Shown here: piece by piece, positions 1 through 9,258 of the stretch
How the letters are laid out: the number at the start of each line of letters is the position of its first letter
Numbering within the stretch: the stretch's first letter is position 1
NCBI RefSeq assembly: GCF_031626875.1
Contig: NZ_JANDMF010000017.1
Span: forward strand, 32,039-96,038
Length of the DNA: 64,000 nucleotides
Direction of reading: 5' to 3'
Source of the DNA: Clostridium sp031626875
GTDB lineage: Bacteria; Bacillota; Clostridia; Clostridiales; Clostridiaceae
The notes under the pieces: model-generated
What the model was told of the DNA's origin: nothing
The model's input: only the letters and a program-made list of their open reading frames with translations
The model's database searches: none
Position numbers and translations under genes: made by a program

Positions 1-774
1 CTCTTTTCTCCAACCATTTTCAACAAGGTTATCATATATACTACTATCATAACCACTAATTACTGACTTTCCTTTTAATGTTAGCAACTTATTAATTAAC
101 TCTTTATGATTTTTTAATGTAAATTCATTTGAATATACTTTTTTATAAATTCTTTCATCCTGAATATATGGTGGATCAAAATAGAAAACAACATTTTCTT
201 TATCATATTTATCTATGCATTCAAATACATCATAATTAGTAACTTGCATTTCTCTAAACTTTTCCACTACGTCTGGTAAATTTTCATCTATATTTCTCAA
301 CCAACTACTAACACATTGAGCCATTCCTCGTCTACTTTTACTTTTACTATTTCTCCAAGTTTGTTTTTTTATCATAGCACCACTAGCATTAATACTTTGC
401 ATTGTTGCAACATAGAATTTTGCTGCATTTTCTACCATTCCGCAATTTATATCTAACTGACTTTGTAATAATTCATACTCTCCTTTACTATATAAAGTTA
501 ATGACAACCTCCTCACTAACTTTTCGCTTAGCTCATAGTCTCTCAATACATTAAAAAAATTAATTAGTTTTTTATTTATATCATTATAAATTATAATTGG
601 TTTTTCTACATTTAATGATACTATTCCACTCCCTGCAAATATATCCACAAAAATATTACTATTTGCTTGTTCTATATAATATATTATCTTATTCAGAAGT
701 TTCCTTTGAACATCTCCACCTTTTCCACCATACCAATTTATTGGTGAATCTAATATAAATTTTTTACTACTCAT
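1..774 (-). CDS. D12-class DNA adenine methyltransferase (partial)
   Basis: The gene starts at the ATG at 774 and runs leftwards off the window, so 258 codons are visible and the C-terminus is missing. Near the N-terminus NWYGGKGG matches the AdoMet-binding start of D12-class (Dam-like) N6-adenine methyltransferases. DIFAGSG follows as motif I and FYFDPPY is the catalytic DPPY motif about 200 residues in. It follows the DUF3883 gene by 62 bases on the same strand and closes a run of restriction genes. Its target sequence cannot be read from this fragment. It may be the modification partner of the DUF3883 protein, or a second methylase acting with the C5 enzyme upstream. The family call is firm; the partnership is inference. 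Confidence 0.9.
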   Translation of the reverse strand, partial: MSSKKFILDSPINWYGGKGGDVQRKLLNKIIYYIEQANSNIFVDIFAGSGIVSLNVEKPIIIYNDINKKLINFFNVLRDYELSEKLVRRLSLTLYSKGEYELLQSQLDINCGMVENAAKFYVATMQSINASGAMIKKQTWRNSKSKSRRGMAQCVSSWLRNIDENLPDVVEKFREMQVTNYDVFECIDKYDKENVVFYFDPPYIQDERIYKKVYSNEFTLKNHKELINKLLTLKGKSVISGYDSSIYDNLVENGWRKE

Positions 775-836
775 AAAAATAATACACCTAATATTAATTA
801 ATTCCCTAATTAATATTAAGTGTATTGCAAAATTAT

Positions 837-1910
837 TCATAAAATTAAGTAATACTTATAATTGACATTGTTAATATACAATTTATGCTCACTTGTCATT
901 TTTAAATATTCCTCTGAAAATTCTTCTGAAAAGTTTTTGATAATTCTCACTTTTGGTTTTGTAAGTAAGTCATTTACTAATATTATAAAATACTTATCAG
1001 AACTTTTTTTCATCTCAATAAGCTCATTTCTTGTTAATACAACTTCATTTACTTTATTCTTACTACTTTTAACCTCAAACTTGTATTTAACTTTTTCCAT
1101 ATCAACTTCAATATCATATCCCTTTCCTACAGACTTATCCTCTTCATTATCATTCCTTATCTCTAAATCATGATTGAACCAAATTATTTCTATATTTTTA
1201 TCTTTATTTATCTTTAAAATTTTTAATATATTCTTAAATTCTCTTTTTAAAAAAATATAAGCCGCCTTTTCACCTGTTAATCCATCAATTTTTGATGAAC
1301 TATATGAATTGATTTTATTATTTATTGGTTTACTACCTTTTTCTAAATTTTGTTCTTTTCTGTTTATATTACTAGTATCCCATTCAATCTCTATTTCATC
1401 ACTTGAGCACTCCCAATACTTTTTAATCAATTTTTCATCATCATTTTTTTTATTATGTATAGCTGAATAATATCTTAAAATATATTTTAATCTCTCTTCT
1501 TTTTCATCTCTTAATAATGTTATCCCACACAATCTATCATAATCTAAAACATTTAATATTTCTTGTTTACTAATTTTAACTTTTTCTATTTTTTCTATAA
1601 GTATTGTACATTCATAATCACTCTTTGAACTATCACCCCATATTTGTTCAGGAAAATGTTTTCCAATAATCTTATTTTTTACAACTCCATAATATAAATT
1701 ATTATCAGACTTGTTATCAGTAGCATATATAGCTATTACATCACCTTTTTTAATATCATTTGAATACTTTTTACATTTATTCTTAGTTGATATTGCCCAT
1801 GCATATATATACTTAGATTTATCATTAATATCTAAATAATTTTTATTAATTGGATTAAGAATTGATTGTTCAATATTTCTATAATTTCCTGGTGCTAAAT
1901 AATAACTCAT
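837..1910 (-). CDS. EVE/PUA-like plus DUF3883 nuclease-like protein
   Basis: 357 aa. Residues about 30-110 (YIYAWAIST, KKGDVIAIYA, YYGVVKNK) have the look of an EVE/PUA-type modified-base-sensing fold. After a polar linker, the C-terminal part beginning at GLTGEKAAYIFL resembles DUF3883, with GKGYDIEVDM followed by FEVKSSK. That D...E-V-K arrangement is typical of PD-(D/E)XK nuclease folds. A reader domain joined to a nuclease fold suggests a modification-sensing or modification-dependent restriction protein. This is supported by the neighbouring methyltransferases on both sides. The first ATG is used. DUF3883 is moderately sure; the EVE assignment is tentative and the biochemical role is inferred. 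Confidence 0.6.
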   Translation of the reverse strand: MSYYLAPGNYRNIEQSILNPINKNYLDINDKSKYIYAWAISTKNKCKKYSNDIKKGDVIAIYATDNKSDNNLYYGVVKNKIIGKHFPEQIWGDSSKSDYECTILIEKIEKVKISKQEILNVLDYDRLCGITLLRDEKEERLKYILRYYSAIHNKKNDDEKLIKKYWECSSDEIEIEWDTSNINRKEQNLEKGSKPINNKINSYSSSKIDGLTGEKAAYIFLKREFKNILKILKINKDKNIEIIWFNHDLEIRNDNEEDKSVGKGYDIEVDMEKVKYKFEVKSSKNKVNEVVLTRNELIEMKKSSDKYFIILVNDLLTKPKVRIIKNFSEEFSEEYLKMTSEHKLYINNVNYKYYLIL

Positions 1911-2131
1911 TAAATCAACTCCATTAATTAATAAATTACTATTTATTTTTCCCTTTTATATAGAAAATATAATTTTCTTATTATAGTTAATTCTTATAAA
2001 CAAATCATTAATTCTTGTATAATTAATTAGAAATATACATATCTATTATTATATAAATTAATTATGCTCATAAGTATAAAAGTTAACTATATGTAACTAT
2101 ACTAATTTTTCATATAAAATTTTATAATCAA

Positions 2132-2178
2132 AAAACAGTAGTTAATTCTGTCTATCAAACAAAATTGACTACTGTTTT
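2132..2178 (-). terminator. Terminator after the C5 methyltransferase gene
   Basis: AAAACAGTAGT at 2132-2142 pairs with ACTACTGTTTT at 2168-2178, giving an 11-bp stem with a long loop and T/A tracts on both sides. It lies 35 bases past the methyltransferase stop. The rest of the 300-base gap up to 1910 is AT-rich, with nothing else recognised. Confidence 0.65.
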
Positions 2179-2212
2179 ACTCATACTTCATTACTATAAT
2201 TAATTTGCTTAA

Positions 2213-3445
2213 CTACTTCTCTTGTTTTACTATCTCATGTAATTTCTTTCCCATATGCTCTATTAAATTTACAACTAGTGCATTCCCCATACAAAAGTAT
2301 CTAAATGATTGCGTCATTGCAGTATCAGTCCAATTATCTGGGAAACCATTTATTCTCTCACATTCTAATGGAGTTAATATTCTTAAATTACCAGTTGAAA
2401 TATCTTTAACAACATGAGTACTTCTGTTTTTACTACCTTCACTTGTAAGCATAGTTCGTGCTGGCTTATCTAGTGGATCAGGAAAGGATATTCCACCTTC
2501 TCTAAATACGTATTTATGTCCATCTTTAGACGTTCTATTAATAGCTTTTGGGCCTTTCATATACGTCCACTTTTCTAAATCATCACCAGATAAAATATAC
2601 TTTTCGTCAACCTGTTTTTCCAATATATCATTTAATGTTAACTGCTTCTCTGTTATTATATCTCCTGGTATAGTTTCAATTGTAGATATAATTCCATCTC
2701 TATACACACCAGAATTTTTAAATTCAAACTTAAACTCATCAGAAACTTTAAGTGTATCTAAATCATATAGCTTTTTAATATCTATGCTACTAATTAATTC
2801 CTCAGAAAAAGTTTCTACATTAAATATAGACCCAAAGAAACCTTTATTTTGAAGTTGATTATAAACACTTTGTTCTTTTAAACTTTTATAATAATTTGTT
2901 GTATTATGTACCGCAAAAATAAAAATACGTCTTCTTCTTTGCTGAAAACCATACTCTGCTGCATTTATAACTCTCCACTCAACTGAATATCCTAGTTTAG
3001 CTAGACAATTTATTATAATTCCAAAATCACGACCACGTTGTTTTGTTGGAGATTTAAGTAATCTATCCACATTCTCCAAAAGCACAAAAGGAGGTCTCTT
3101 TTCTTTTAAAATTCTTTCAATTTCCCACCATAATACACCTTTTTTGCCCTGTATTCCTTTTGCTCCAGTGCTAGCCACTGAATAATCTTGGCACGGGAAT
3201 CCCCCAACCAATATAGTATGATTTGGAATATGTCCTGCTGGAACTTGTGATATATCTGTATTGCTTAACTCATCTACTCCCCCAAAGGCTTCAAAATGAC
3301 TCCTATAACATTCAAACGCATGTTGAACTTTTTTGCTAGGCTCCCATTGATTGAACCAAACTGTTTTCCAATCAGATGAACTTTTTTCAAAGCCTACTCT
3401 AAATCCGCCAACCCCAGCAAATAATTCACAAATTGTATATTTCAT
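2213..3445 (-). CDS. DNA (cytosine-5-)-methyltransferase, type II
   Basis: 410 aa, a normal length for a C5 methyltransferase. The conserved motifs are in canonical order: I FAGVGGFR (9-16), IV GGFPCQDYS with catalytic Cys85, VI LENVDRLL (ENV 124-126), VIII QQRRRRIF (about 168-175), then the variable target-recognition region. Motif IX LTPLECERINGFP and motif X YFCMGNALVVN are near the C-terminus. It methylates C5 of cytosine in a specific site. The gene directly upstream (3710-5197) is a Sau3AI-family endonuclease, so the predicted site is GATC with methylated C. The target is inferred from the partner, not read from the recognition domain. It is separated from the nuclease gene by about 265 bases and may have its own promoter. 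Confidence 0.95.
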   Translation of the reverse strand: MKYTICELFAGVGGFRVGFEKSSSDWKTVWFNQWEPSKKVQHAFECYRSHFEAFGGVDELSNTDISQVPAGHIPNHTILVGGFPCQDYSVASTGAKGIQGKKGVLWWEIERILKEKRPPFVLLENVDRLLKSPTKQRGRDFGIIINCLAKLGYSVEWRVINAAEYGFQQRRRRIFIFAVHNTTNYYKSLKEQSVYNQLQNKGFFGSIFNVETFSEELISSIDIKKLYDLDTLKVSDEFKFEFKNSGVYRDGIISTIETIPGDIITEKQLTLNDILEKQVDEKYILSGDDLEKWTYMKGPKAINRTSKDGHKYVFREGGISFPDPLDKPARTMLTSEGSKNRSTHVVKDISTGNLRILTPLECERINGFPDNWTDTAMTQSFRYFCMGNALVVNLIEHMGKKLHEIVKQEK

Positions 3446-3709
3446 GTTTTAGCCTCCTCATATGACTTTTTGATTATACTATATTTTAGAGAAAATAAAA
3501 ATTACTCTAGTATAAAATTCTATACTATTATCAAAGTTACTTCTCGAACATTCGTTCTTAATCTCTTTTAATATTATTACTACAAATCTAACTATTATTC
3601 AAGCATTATTTTACTTTTGAAAGTATAAAATAATAAATTGCCCATTTATTTCTATATAGCATAATTACAAAAGCATATTTTCTTCATAGGCAAGAATACT
3701 TGTCCTATT

Positions 3710-5197
3710 TTATAGGATATTATTTTTTATCTGTTCTAGTATAAATTCTCTATTAAACCAAAAGCATTGTTTAGTCATATATCTTCCTGATGGTAATAAA
3801 TCTCCATAAGGACTATCTGCTGTATATCCTGATTTACTTGTATGAGGTCTCATGTGTGAAACTCTATTTTCACTTGCTTTAGGCAAATCATTTTCCATTC
3901 TAGTTCTATTCCCCCAAGTTTTTTCTCTTAACCCAGCACCCTCTTTAATAACTTCTCTTGCTTTTTCCCATACCTTCTTTACTTCAGCAGCATCACTTTC
4001 TGATACCTGCCACAACATTATATTGTTAAAAAACAGATGATTTTGAGTATATTCTTTATTGTTTTTATCCTTATTATACATTTCATCCTTCTTAAAGATT
4101 ACAAGCATATATTTTTGCTCAATCATATTCTCTTTTGTACTAGATTCTTCCCATTCTTCATTTATTAAATCCATAAACTTAACATAAGGAAATGACATAT
4201 GTTGTTCAATTTTATTCCCATCATGTTCAACTCTTATTGTTTTTATTTTTATTCCAGCTTTTTTAAACTCTGAACTATTTTCTACATCTGTAATATTTAG
4301 AGCTTTTGATATCAACAATTGATTTAACGATTTCGAATTGCTACTAATTCCTAATTCTTTTTTCATTTCTGCTTGACTTTTGCCAAAGTATGGCTTTAGC
4401 TTATTCCTTAAATATTCTTCTAAATCTATATTATCAATATTTTCAGTATCTTTAATAATATTTTCATCAATTTCTTCTCCATATATATATGAATTAAGAA
4501 TATATGTCATGTATGAAGGTTTTAATGAGTATGCTCTTTCTCTTGCTTTAACAGCATTAACATCACGTTGTTTTCTTAATGATTTTTCTGCAGTAGACCC
4601 CTTTGTACATGCAGCTAAATACATAGTATCACTTTCTGATAGTTCATGGGCATTATTATTTTTTATTTTATCTGCTATAATCATCCAATCATTTTTTATA
4701 ATTTTTAAATCTTTTTCAGGAATTTTAAATAATGCTACTTCCTCTATTGTAAACTGTTTTTTTAATTCATACTTCTCTTCAGCTGATAAACTATTCTTTT
4801 TCTCTTTTTTTCTTTGAGCATTAATTTCAGGTGATACATCATGGTATGACATTAATAATGTTGTTTCATTCTTTTTCCAATAGCTACTTTTATAAAAATC
4901 ATCTAAATTCTCTTTTTCATAATTAATTATATTGCAAACTAATCTTTCTTTAGCTCTTATCCCTTTTGAATTAATAAAATAAGGTGTTACTTTCAATTCA
5001 ACTCCAGCTTCTACAAAATCTGGTTCAGACTCACTATTATTTTCGATGCTAAACCAATCTTGTTCAATCATTTTCCCAGCACCACCTTTTACTTCCTTAA
5101 GCTTGTCCGACTTATCTATATCCTTAAACGGAACACCTATTACTTCCCTTCCCCTTACTAGCACTTCTTCTTTTGTTTTATATATACTTGATGGCAT
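3710..5197 (-). CDS. Sau3AI-family type II restriction endonuclease
   Basis: 495 aa, close to the length of Sau3AI. The N-terminal half carries the MutH/Sau3AI signature: KGGAGKMIEQDWF, then EPDFVEAGVELKVTP, placing Asp60, Glu67 and Lys69 as the D...ExK catalytic triad. KERLVCNIINYEKE follows. The C-terminal half looks like the second, non-catalytic MutH-like domain that Sau3AI uses for allosteric DNA binding (region around IKTIRVEHDG to YMLVIFKK). Sau3AI cuts before GATC and is blocked by C5 methylation but not by Dam methylation. The adjacent C5 methyltransferase fits this. Family membership is confident; GATC specificity is inferred from the family. Confidence 0.92.
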   Translation of the reverse strand: MPSSIYKTKEEVLVRGREVIGVPFKDIDKSDKLKEVKGGAGKMIEQDWFSIENNSESEPDFVEAGVELKVTPYFINSKGIRAKERLVCNIINYEKENLDDFYKSSYWKKNETTLLMSYHDVSPEINAQRKKEKKNSLSAEEKYELKKQFTIEEVALFKIPEKDLKIIKNDWMIIADKIKNNNAHELSESDTMYLAACTKGSTAEKSLRKQRDVNAVKARERAYSLKPSYMTYILNSYIYGEEIDENIIKDTENIDNIDLEEYLRNKLKPYFGKSQAEMKKELGISSNSKSLNQLLISKALNITDVENSSEFKKAGIKIKTIRVEHDGNKIEQHMSFPYVKFMDLINEEWEESSTKENMIEQKYMLVIFKKDEMYNKDKNNKEYTQNHLFFNNIMLWQVSESDAAEVKKVWEKAREVIKEGAGLREKTWGNRTRMENDLPKASENRVSHMRPHTSKSGYTADSPYGDLLPSGRYMTKQCFWFNREFILEQIKNNIL

Positions 5198-5347
5198 TTT
5201 ATTTTCTCCTCCTTTTAATTAATATCTTAAGCTAAAAATGCTATTCTAAGTTTCTCTTAATTACATATGCTTTAAATAAATTATAATCTAATTCATATGA
5301 ATTTAAAATTATAGAACTTGATTTTATACATACCCAAAATAAAAGTT

Positions 5348-7867
5348 CTATTTAACATTTAACTCTAGATTTCTCTCATCATAATACTTCTGAACCCTAA
5401 ACCAAATAGCATCCCTCATATGCTCCACAAACTTCTCATCAGAAACAATCCCCCTAAGCTCTTCATCCAAAACCATAACAACTCCCTCAAAAGTCCTAAA
5501 GAATTCCCCCTCACTCTTAAGAAGAAACTTAACAGGATTATCCTTAGCAAGCTTCACAAACTTCGCCTTATCCCAATTTTCAAAATCAGCTGTGCTTTTG
5601 TGTCTTAGCATATCCACCTTATTAGACCCTTTATGGTAGAATTCATAGAAGCTCTTATAAATATCATCTTCATCAATTTCCATCTTCACATTACCTTCAT
5701 TATAAAAAGCAAGTAAAATAGGCATCTTATAACTTTTGCTCATACTAGTATTTTCGAGCATTTTTATAAAATTATAACCCTTACTACTAACTAAAGTTTG
5801 TTCCTCTTCAAACAATTCTCTATTATTCTTTAAGAATCCTAAATAATCATTAAAAGGATTTAGGGAACTTTTCACTTTCTTAATAGCTGTATAAATTTCA
5901 TCATCTATATTATTGAAGAATTCCACTCTACTTGGTCTATGCTTCAATTCTTCTTTAACTCTAAAGTACTCTTCCTTTATACGATCTTCTATCTTCATTT
6001 CCTTTGCAGCTAATTTTTTGAATATGTCCATAATTCTAAAGTCAAAATCTACTCTGCAATCTTCTGGATATTCTTCTTCATTAAATATTCCTTTTTTAGC
6101 TTCTAATTTTGAATATTGTTTCCCACTTAGCAAAAATGGCATAAGATCTGCTTTTTTGAAGTTTCCTATGAAATCTAATACATTTAGATATTTCTTATCT
6201 TTATATTTTCTAAGACCTCTTCCTAGCTGTTGTAAAAATACTGTTGGTGATTCTGTTGGTCTTAAAAACATTACCATATCTATTGATGGAATATCTAAGC
6301 CTTCATTAAACATATCTACAGAAAATATTACTTGAATATCGCCTTTAGCAAGTTTACTTATTGCCTCTTTTCTATCTGCTGAGTATTCTCCCTCTTCTCC
6401 ACTATATACAGCTACTGCCTTTATCCCATTTTCCATAAAGAATTTTGCCATATAATCAGCATGTCTTCTTGAAGTACAAAAACCTAAAGCTCTTTGAGAA
6501 TTGTATTTTCTATAATGATTTAAAATTAAGTCACCTCTTTTATTAATCATTAAAGCATCTTCTAATTCTTTCTCATTATATTTTCCTCTTTGAATTTGAA
6601 CATTATTATAATTCACTGTTTCATCATAAACTCCATAATATCTAAAGGGTACTAAATAACCTTTGTTTATAGCTTCACTAAGTCTAATTTCATAGACAGT
6701 GTTATAATCACAAAGTGAAAATACATCTTTTGAATCTAGTCTTTCTGGTGTTGCTGTTAATCCAAGTAAAAACTTTGGTGTAAAGTAATCTATTATTTTT
6801 CTGTAATTACTTGAAACTGCATGATGGAACTCATCTATTATTATGTAATCAAAATAATCTTTATTAAAATATTCTTCATTTAAATATTCTTCTTTACCTA
6901 AAGTTTGAACTAATGCAAAAACCATTTCTTTATCTTTTTCTTTAATGCTGTTATAAAAGAAACCTATATTTTCAGTCTTTCTAACATTTTTAAAACTTAT
7001 AGCTGCTTGTTTTATTATTTCTTCTCTATGAGCAACAAATAGAATTCTATTAGCTTTTATTGAATCAAAAGCAGCTAAATATGTTTTCCCTATACCTGTT
7101 GCTGCAACTACTAATGCTTTATCAAAACCCTCTTCTCTAGTTTTTTCCAATGCATACAAAGCTTCTATTTGTGCTCCTTTAGGCTCAAATAGTTCTATTA
7201 CCTTATTTCCTTCAATGTCTTTCACATCAACATTTATCTTTTCATTTTCTTTAGCCTTTTTAATATCTTTATAAACCTGTGGTCTTTTCCAGTTCTTTGA
7301 ATACTCTTTCATTACATTGTCATCTATAATATCTGAATAATTGTTAAAAAGATTTTCAAATTCATTATAGAAAGCATTAAAATCTTCTGTGTTTTGAGAT
7401 TTTAAAAATCTGTAATTCCATTCTATTGAATTTGTTAATGCTCCTTTTGAAAGGTTTGATGAGCCTATGTAGATTTCACTGTCTTCATCATTATGGAATA
7501 TGTATGATTTGGGGTGGAATGATTTATTTGGTACATTGTAAAATCTTAAATCTACTTTATCTTTAAGTTCTCTTTTTAACATATATAAAGCAGTTGGGGA
7601 TGTGATGTTTAGATAGCTTCCTGTTAATATTCTAATGCTAACATTTCTATCTATTGCTTCCTTTAGATCATCTAGAATCATTTTTACTCCAGAATCCATC
7701 AAGAAAGAAACTATTATATCTATTGCTTTTGCATTTTTAATACTTTCTTTTAGCTTTTTATATAAATGATTTTCTTCTCCAGTACTAACATTTCTATTTA
7801 TGTACTTAAAATCAACAATTGATTCATGCTCTACTATATCTATTAATTCTTCTTTAATACTTTTCAT
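5348..7867 (-). CDS. Phospholipase D-like / DEAD-family helicase fusion
   Basis: 839 aa. An N-terminal PLD-like domain shows FHPKSYIFHND then IGSSNLS (His118, Lys120, Ser136, Asn138), an HKD-type motif of nuclease-like PLD domains. An SF2 helicase follows: Walker A AATGIGKT (about 255-262), motif II IIDEFHH (about 344-349), motif III GLTATPER (about 369-376), then NEGLDIPSID and QQLGRGLR as motifs V and VI. The last 250 residues are helix-rich and not recognised. PLD-helicase fusions are common in defence islands, and this one is the farthest upstream gene of the restriction cluster. Nucleic-acid translocation plus cleavage is inferred. The stop codon overlaps a weak hairpin. Confidence 0.85.
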   Translation of the reverse strand: MKSIKEELIDIVEHESIVDFKYINRNVSTGEENHLYKKLKESIKNAKAIDIIVSFLMDSGVKMILDDLKEAIDRNVSIRILTGSYLNITSPTALYMLKRELKDKVDLRFYNVPNKSFHPKSYIFHNDEDSEIYIGSSNLSKGALTNSIEWNYRFLKSQNTEDFNAFYNEFENLFNNYSDIIDDNVMKEYSKNWKRPQVYKDIKKAKENEKINVDVKDIEGNKVIELFEPKGAQIEALYALEKTREEGFDKALVVAATGIGKTYLAAFDSIKANRILFVAHREEIIKQAAISFKNVRKTENIGFFYNSIKEKDKEMVFALVQTLGKEEYLNEEYFNKDYFDYIIIDEFHHAVSSNYRKIIDYFTPKFLLGLTATPERLDSKDVFSLCDYNTVYEIRLSEAINKGYLVPFRYYGVYDETVNYNNVQIQRGKYNEKELEDALMINKRGDLILNHYRKYNSQRALGFCTSRRHADYMAKFFMENGIKAVAVYSGEEGEYSADRKEAISKLAKGDIQVIFSVDMFNEGLDIPSIDMVMFLRPTESPTVFLQQLGRGLRKYKDKKYLNVLDFIGNFKKADLMPFLLSGKQYSKLEAKKGIFNEEEYPEDCRVDFDFRIMDIFKKLAAKEMKIEDRIKEEYFRVKEELKHRPSRVEFFNNIDDEIYTAIKKVKSSLNPFNDYLGFLKNNRELFEEEQTLVSSKGYNFIKMLENTSMSKSYKMPILLAFYNEGNVKMEIDEDDIYKSFYEFYHKGSNKVDMLRHKSTADFENWDKAKFVKLAKDNPVKFLLKSEGEFFRTFEGVVMVLDEELRGIVSDEKFVEHMRDAIWFRVQKYYDERNLELNVK

Positions 7868-7967
7868 AAATATCTCCTTATCTTTATAATTATTATTCTA
7901 CCATAATTAAGTTTCTATTTTGAAATTTACTAAATGAACCTTACTGTTTTTATCTATACAAAAAAAT

Positions 7968-7997
7968 AGAGTAACTTCATTTTTATAAAGCTACTCC
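7968..7997 (-). terminator. Terminator after the MazG-like gene
   Basis: On the minus strand a stem GGAGTAGCTT / AAGTTACTCT with a 10-base loop is followed by ATTTTTTT. It begins a few bases past the stop of the 8003-8317 gene, as expected for a Rho-independent terminator. Confidence 0.75.
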
Positions 7998-8002
7998 ATA
8001 TT

Positions 8003-8317
8003 TTAATTTGTTTTTACACATTTAAGTACTATTCCTTCTTTAAATCCACCACGTTCTTCTTTTTTCTTTTCTCTCATTTTTAGAAGATCTTCTTCACTGT
8101 ATCCTAAATTATTAGCAAGACCAAATAGCACTTCCATTATATCTGCTAATTCTTCTAAGTTTTTATCTTCTAAAAATTCCTCTACTTCTTCTTTAAGCTT
8201 TGCTTCTAGAAATTCATATCTTCTTTCTTTAGGTGCAATTATAAATTCGCACTCTTTTCCAGTTCTTTTTATTATTTCTGGAATTTTATCTCTTACAAGC
8301 TTATTATACTTTTTCAT
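8003..8317 (-). CDS. MazG-like nucleoside triphosphate pyrophosphohydrolase
   Basis: 104 aa. It begins with the family signature KYNKLVRDKIPEII. A four-helix all-alpha NTP-pyrophosphatase core follows: EEVEEFLED, then LEELADIMEVLFGL, giving the acidic residues (ExxE and ExxD) that bind metal. The C-terminal KKKEERGGFKEGIVL segment is also typical of this short phosphoribosyl-ATP-pyrophosphohydrolase-like group. It would hydrolyse a (non-canonical) NTP to the NMP and pyrophosphate in the cytoplasm. The substrate is unknown. It is a single gene with its own terminator. Confidence 0.88.
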   Translation of the reverse strand: MKKYNKLVRDKIPEIIKRTGKECEFIIAPKERRYEFLEAKLKEEVEEFLEDKNLEELADIMEVLFGLANNLGYSEEDLLKMREKKKEERGGFKEGIVLKCVKTN

Positions 8318-8436
8318 TTCATTTCACCTTCTCCTCAAACCTTTTTAAGTTAACAGAAAAAGTTTATCATGAATATTTTTTTATTACAAACTTGAAAACT
8401 CTCTTCTCAATTGAATATTTCATTTATAACATATAA

Positions 8437-8754
8437 TTAAAACTCAAAATAATCTGAACGTTTGAAATCCTCTTCACTTAAAACTTCCTTCTCCTCAATC
8501 ATCCTTAGAAAATACTCAATTGTAGCATTAGCTGCTTGTCCTACAGTTTTTCCATAGCCAATGCCTGGTGCCACAGATCCATCTTCATTTTTGAACAAAA
8601 GGTTTGTATATCCTACGTATCTCCCACTTTGTCTTTCATAAACTTTAATTTTAAATTTACCATATGGTGTCTTTAGTGTTTCAGTAATATTAAACTCTCC
8701 AACACATTTTTCAATATTACTTATTCCTTCAAATTTTATGTTTTTCCATTCCAC
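8437..8754 (-). CDS. Hypothetical protein, 105 aa
   Basis: Not recognised. The protein is soluble, with no signal peptide or membrane segment. The first two thirds are beta-rich (FKIKVYERQSGRYVGYTNLLF). A helix follows (VGQAANATIEYFLRMIEE) and the tail is acidic and aromatic. The ATG at 8754 is followed directly by MEWKNIKFEG. It stands between two genes that each have their own terminator, so it is probably expressed alone. About 235 bases upstream of it (8755-8988) contain the terminator of the next gene and nothing else seen. Confidence 0.6.
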   Translation of the reverse strand: MEWKNIKFEGISNIEKCVGEFNITETLKTPYGKFKIKVYERQSGRYVGYTNLLFKNEDGSVAPGIGYGKTVGQAANATIEYFLRMIEEKEVLSEEDFKRSDYFEF

Positions 8755-8937
8755 TTTCTCCTACCCCTTCCTAAGTAATTCCACATCCATGTGCTTTCTA
8801 TTGTTACTGAATCTATATGACTTATTACAAGTAACATATTTAAAAGTGTCATACTTAAATATCGATTCATTTTATCTTTTTCTTTAATTCTTTCACTTAT
8901 AAATCAAGAAACATGTAAGTTTTCTCTCAATAAAAAT

Positions 8938-8975
8938 AGATGGAGCAACTCATTTTTAACAGAGTTACTCCATCT
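8938..8975 (-). terminator. Strong hairpin terminator
   Basis: AGATGGAGCAACT (8938-8950) pairs with AGTTACTCCATCT (8963-8975), and on the minus strand a T-run follows. It lies 13 bases past the stop of the 8989-9258 gene. Its stem sequence is clearly related to that of the terminator at 7968-7997. Confidence 0.85.
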
Positions 8976-8988
8976 CTAAACTTCTTAT

Positions 8989-9258
8989 CTACATCAGTTT
9001 ATCAACATAATCCTTTGCTTCCTTTAACCCAACACCACTAATCTCTCTATACTTTTTAATTGCTGGAATCTTTTTCCCTCTTGAAACAAGATCTTTTATC
9101 TCATCATCTACTTTTGGTTCTGGAACTCCTACTTGTTTTGCAATTTTCTCTAAGATTGAATTAGTTCTTTTTATCTCATTGCTCAATTTACCAATTGAAC
9201 TTGATATGCTCATTAATGCTCCTAAGCAAAAAATTATCCAAATAATATTACTTTCCAT
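8989..9258 (-). CDS. Membrane protein with ribosomal L7/L12 C-terminal-like tail
   Basis: 89 aa. Residues about 4-20 (IIWIIFCLGALMSISSSI) form one membrane segment and a short coiled region follows. The C-terminus (LVSRGKKIPAIKKYREISGVGLKEAKDYVDKL) closely resembles the L7/L12 C-terminal domain, especially the VGLKEAKDYVDKL helix. Small membrane-anchored proteins with this tail are widespread in Firmicutes and are not ribosomal. Their role is unknown. It is preceded by a GGAGGAGC ribosome-binding site and is followed by a strong terminator. Confidence 0.75.
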   Translation of the reverse strand: MESNIIWIIFCLGALMSISSSIGKLSNEIKRTNSILEKIAKQVGVPEPKVDDEIKDLVSRGKKIPAIKKYREISGVGLKEAKDYVDKLM

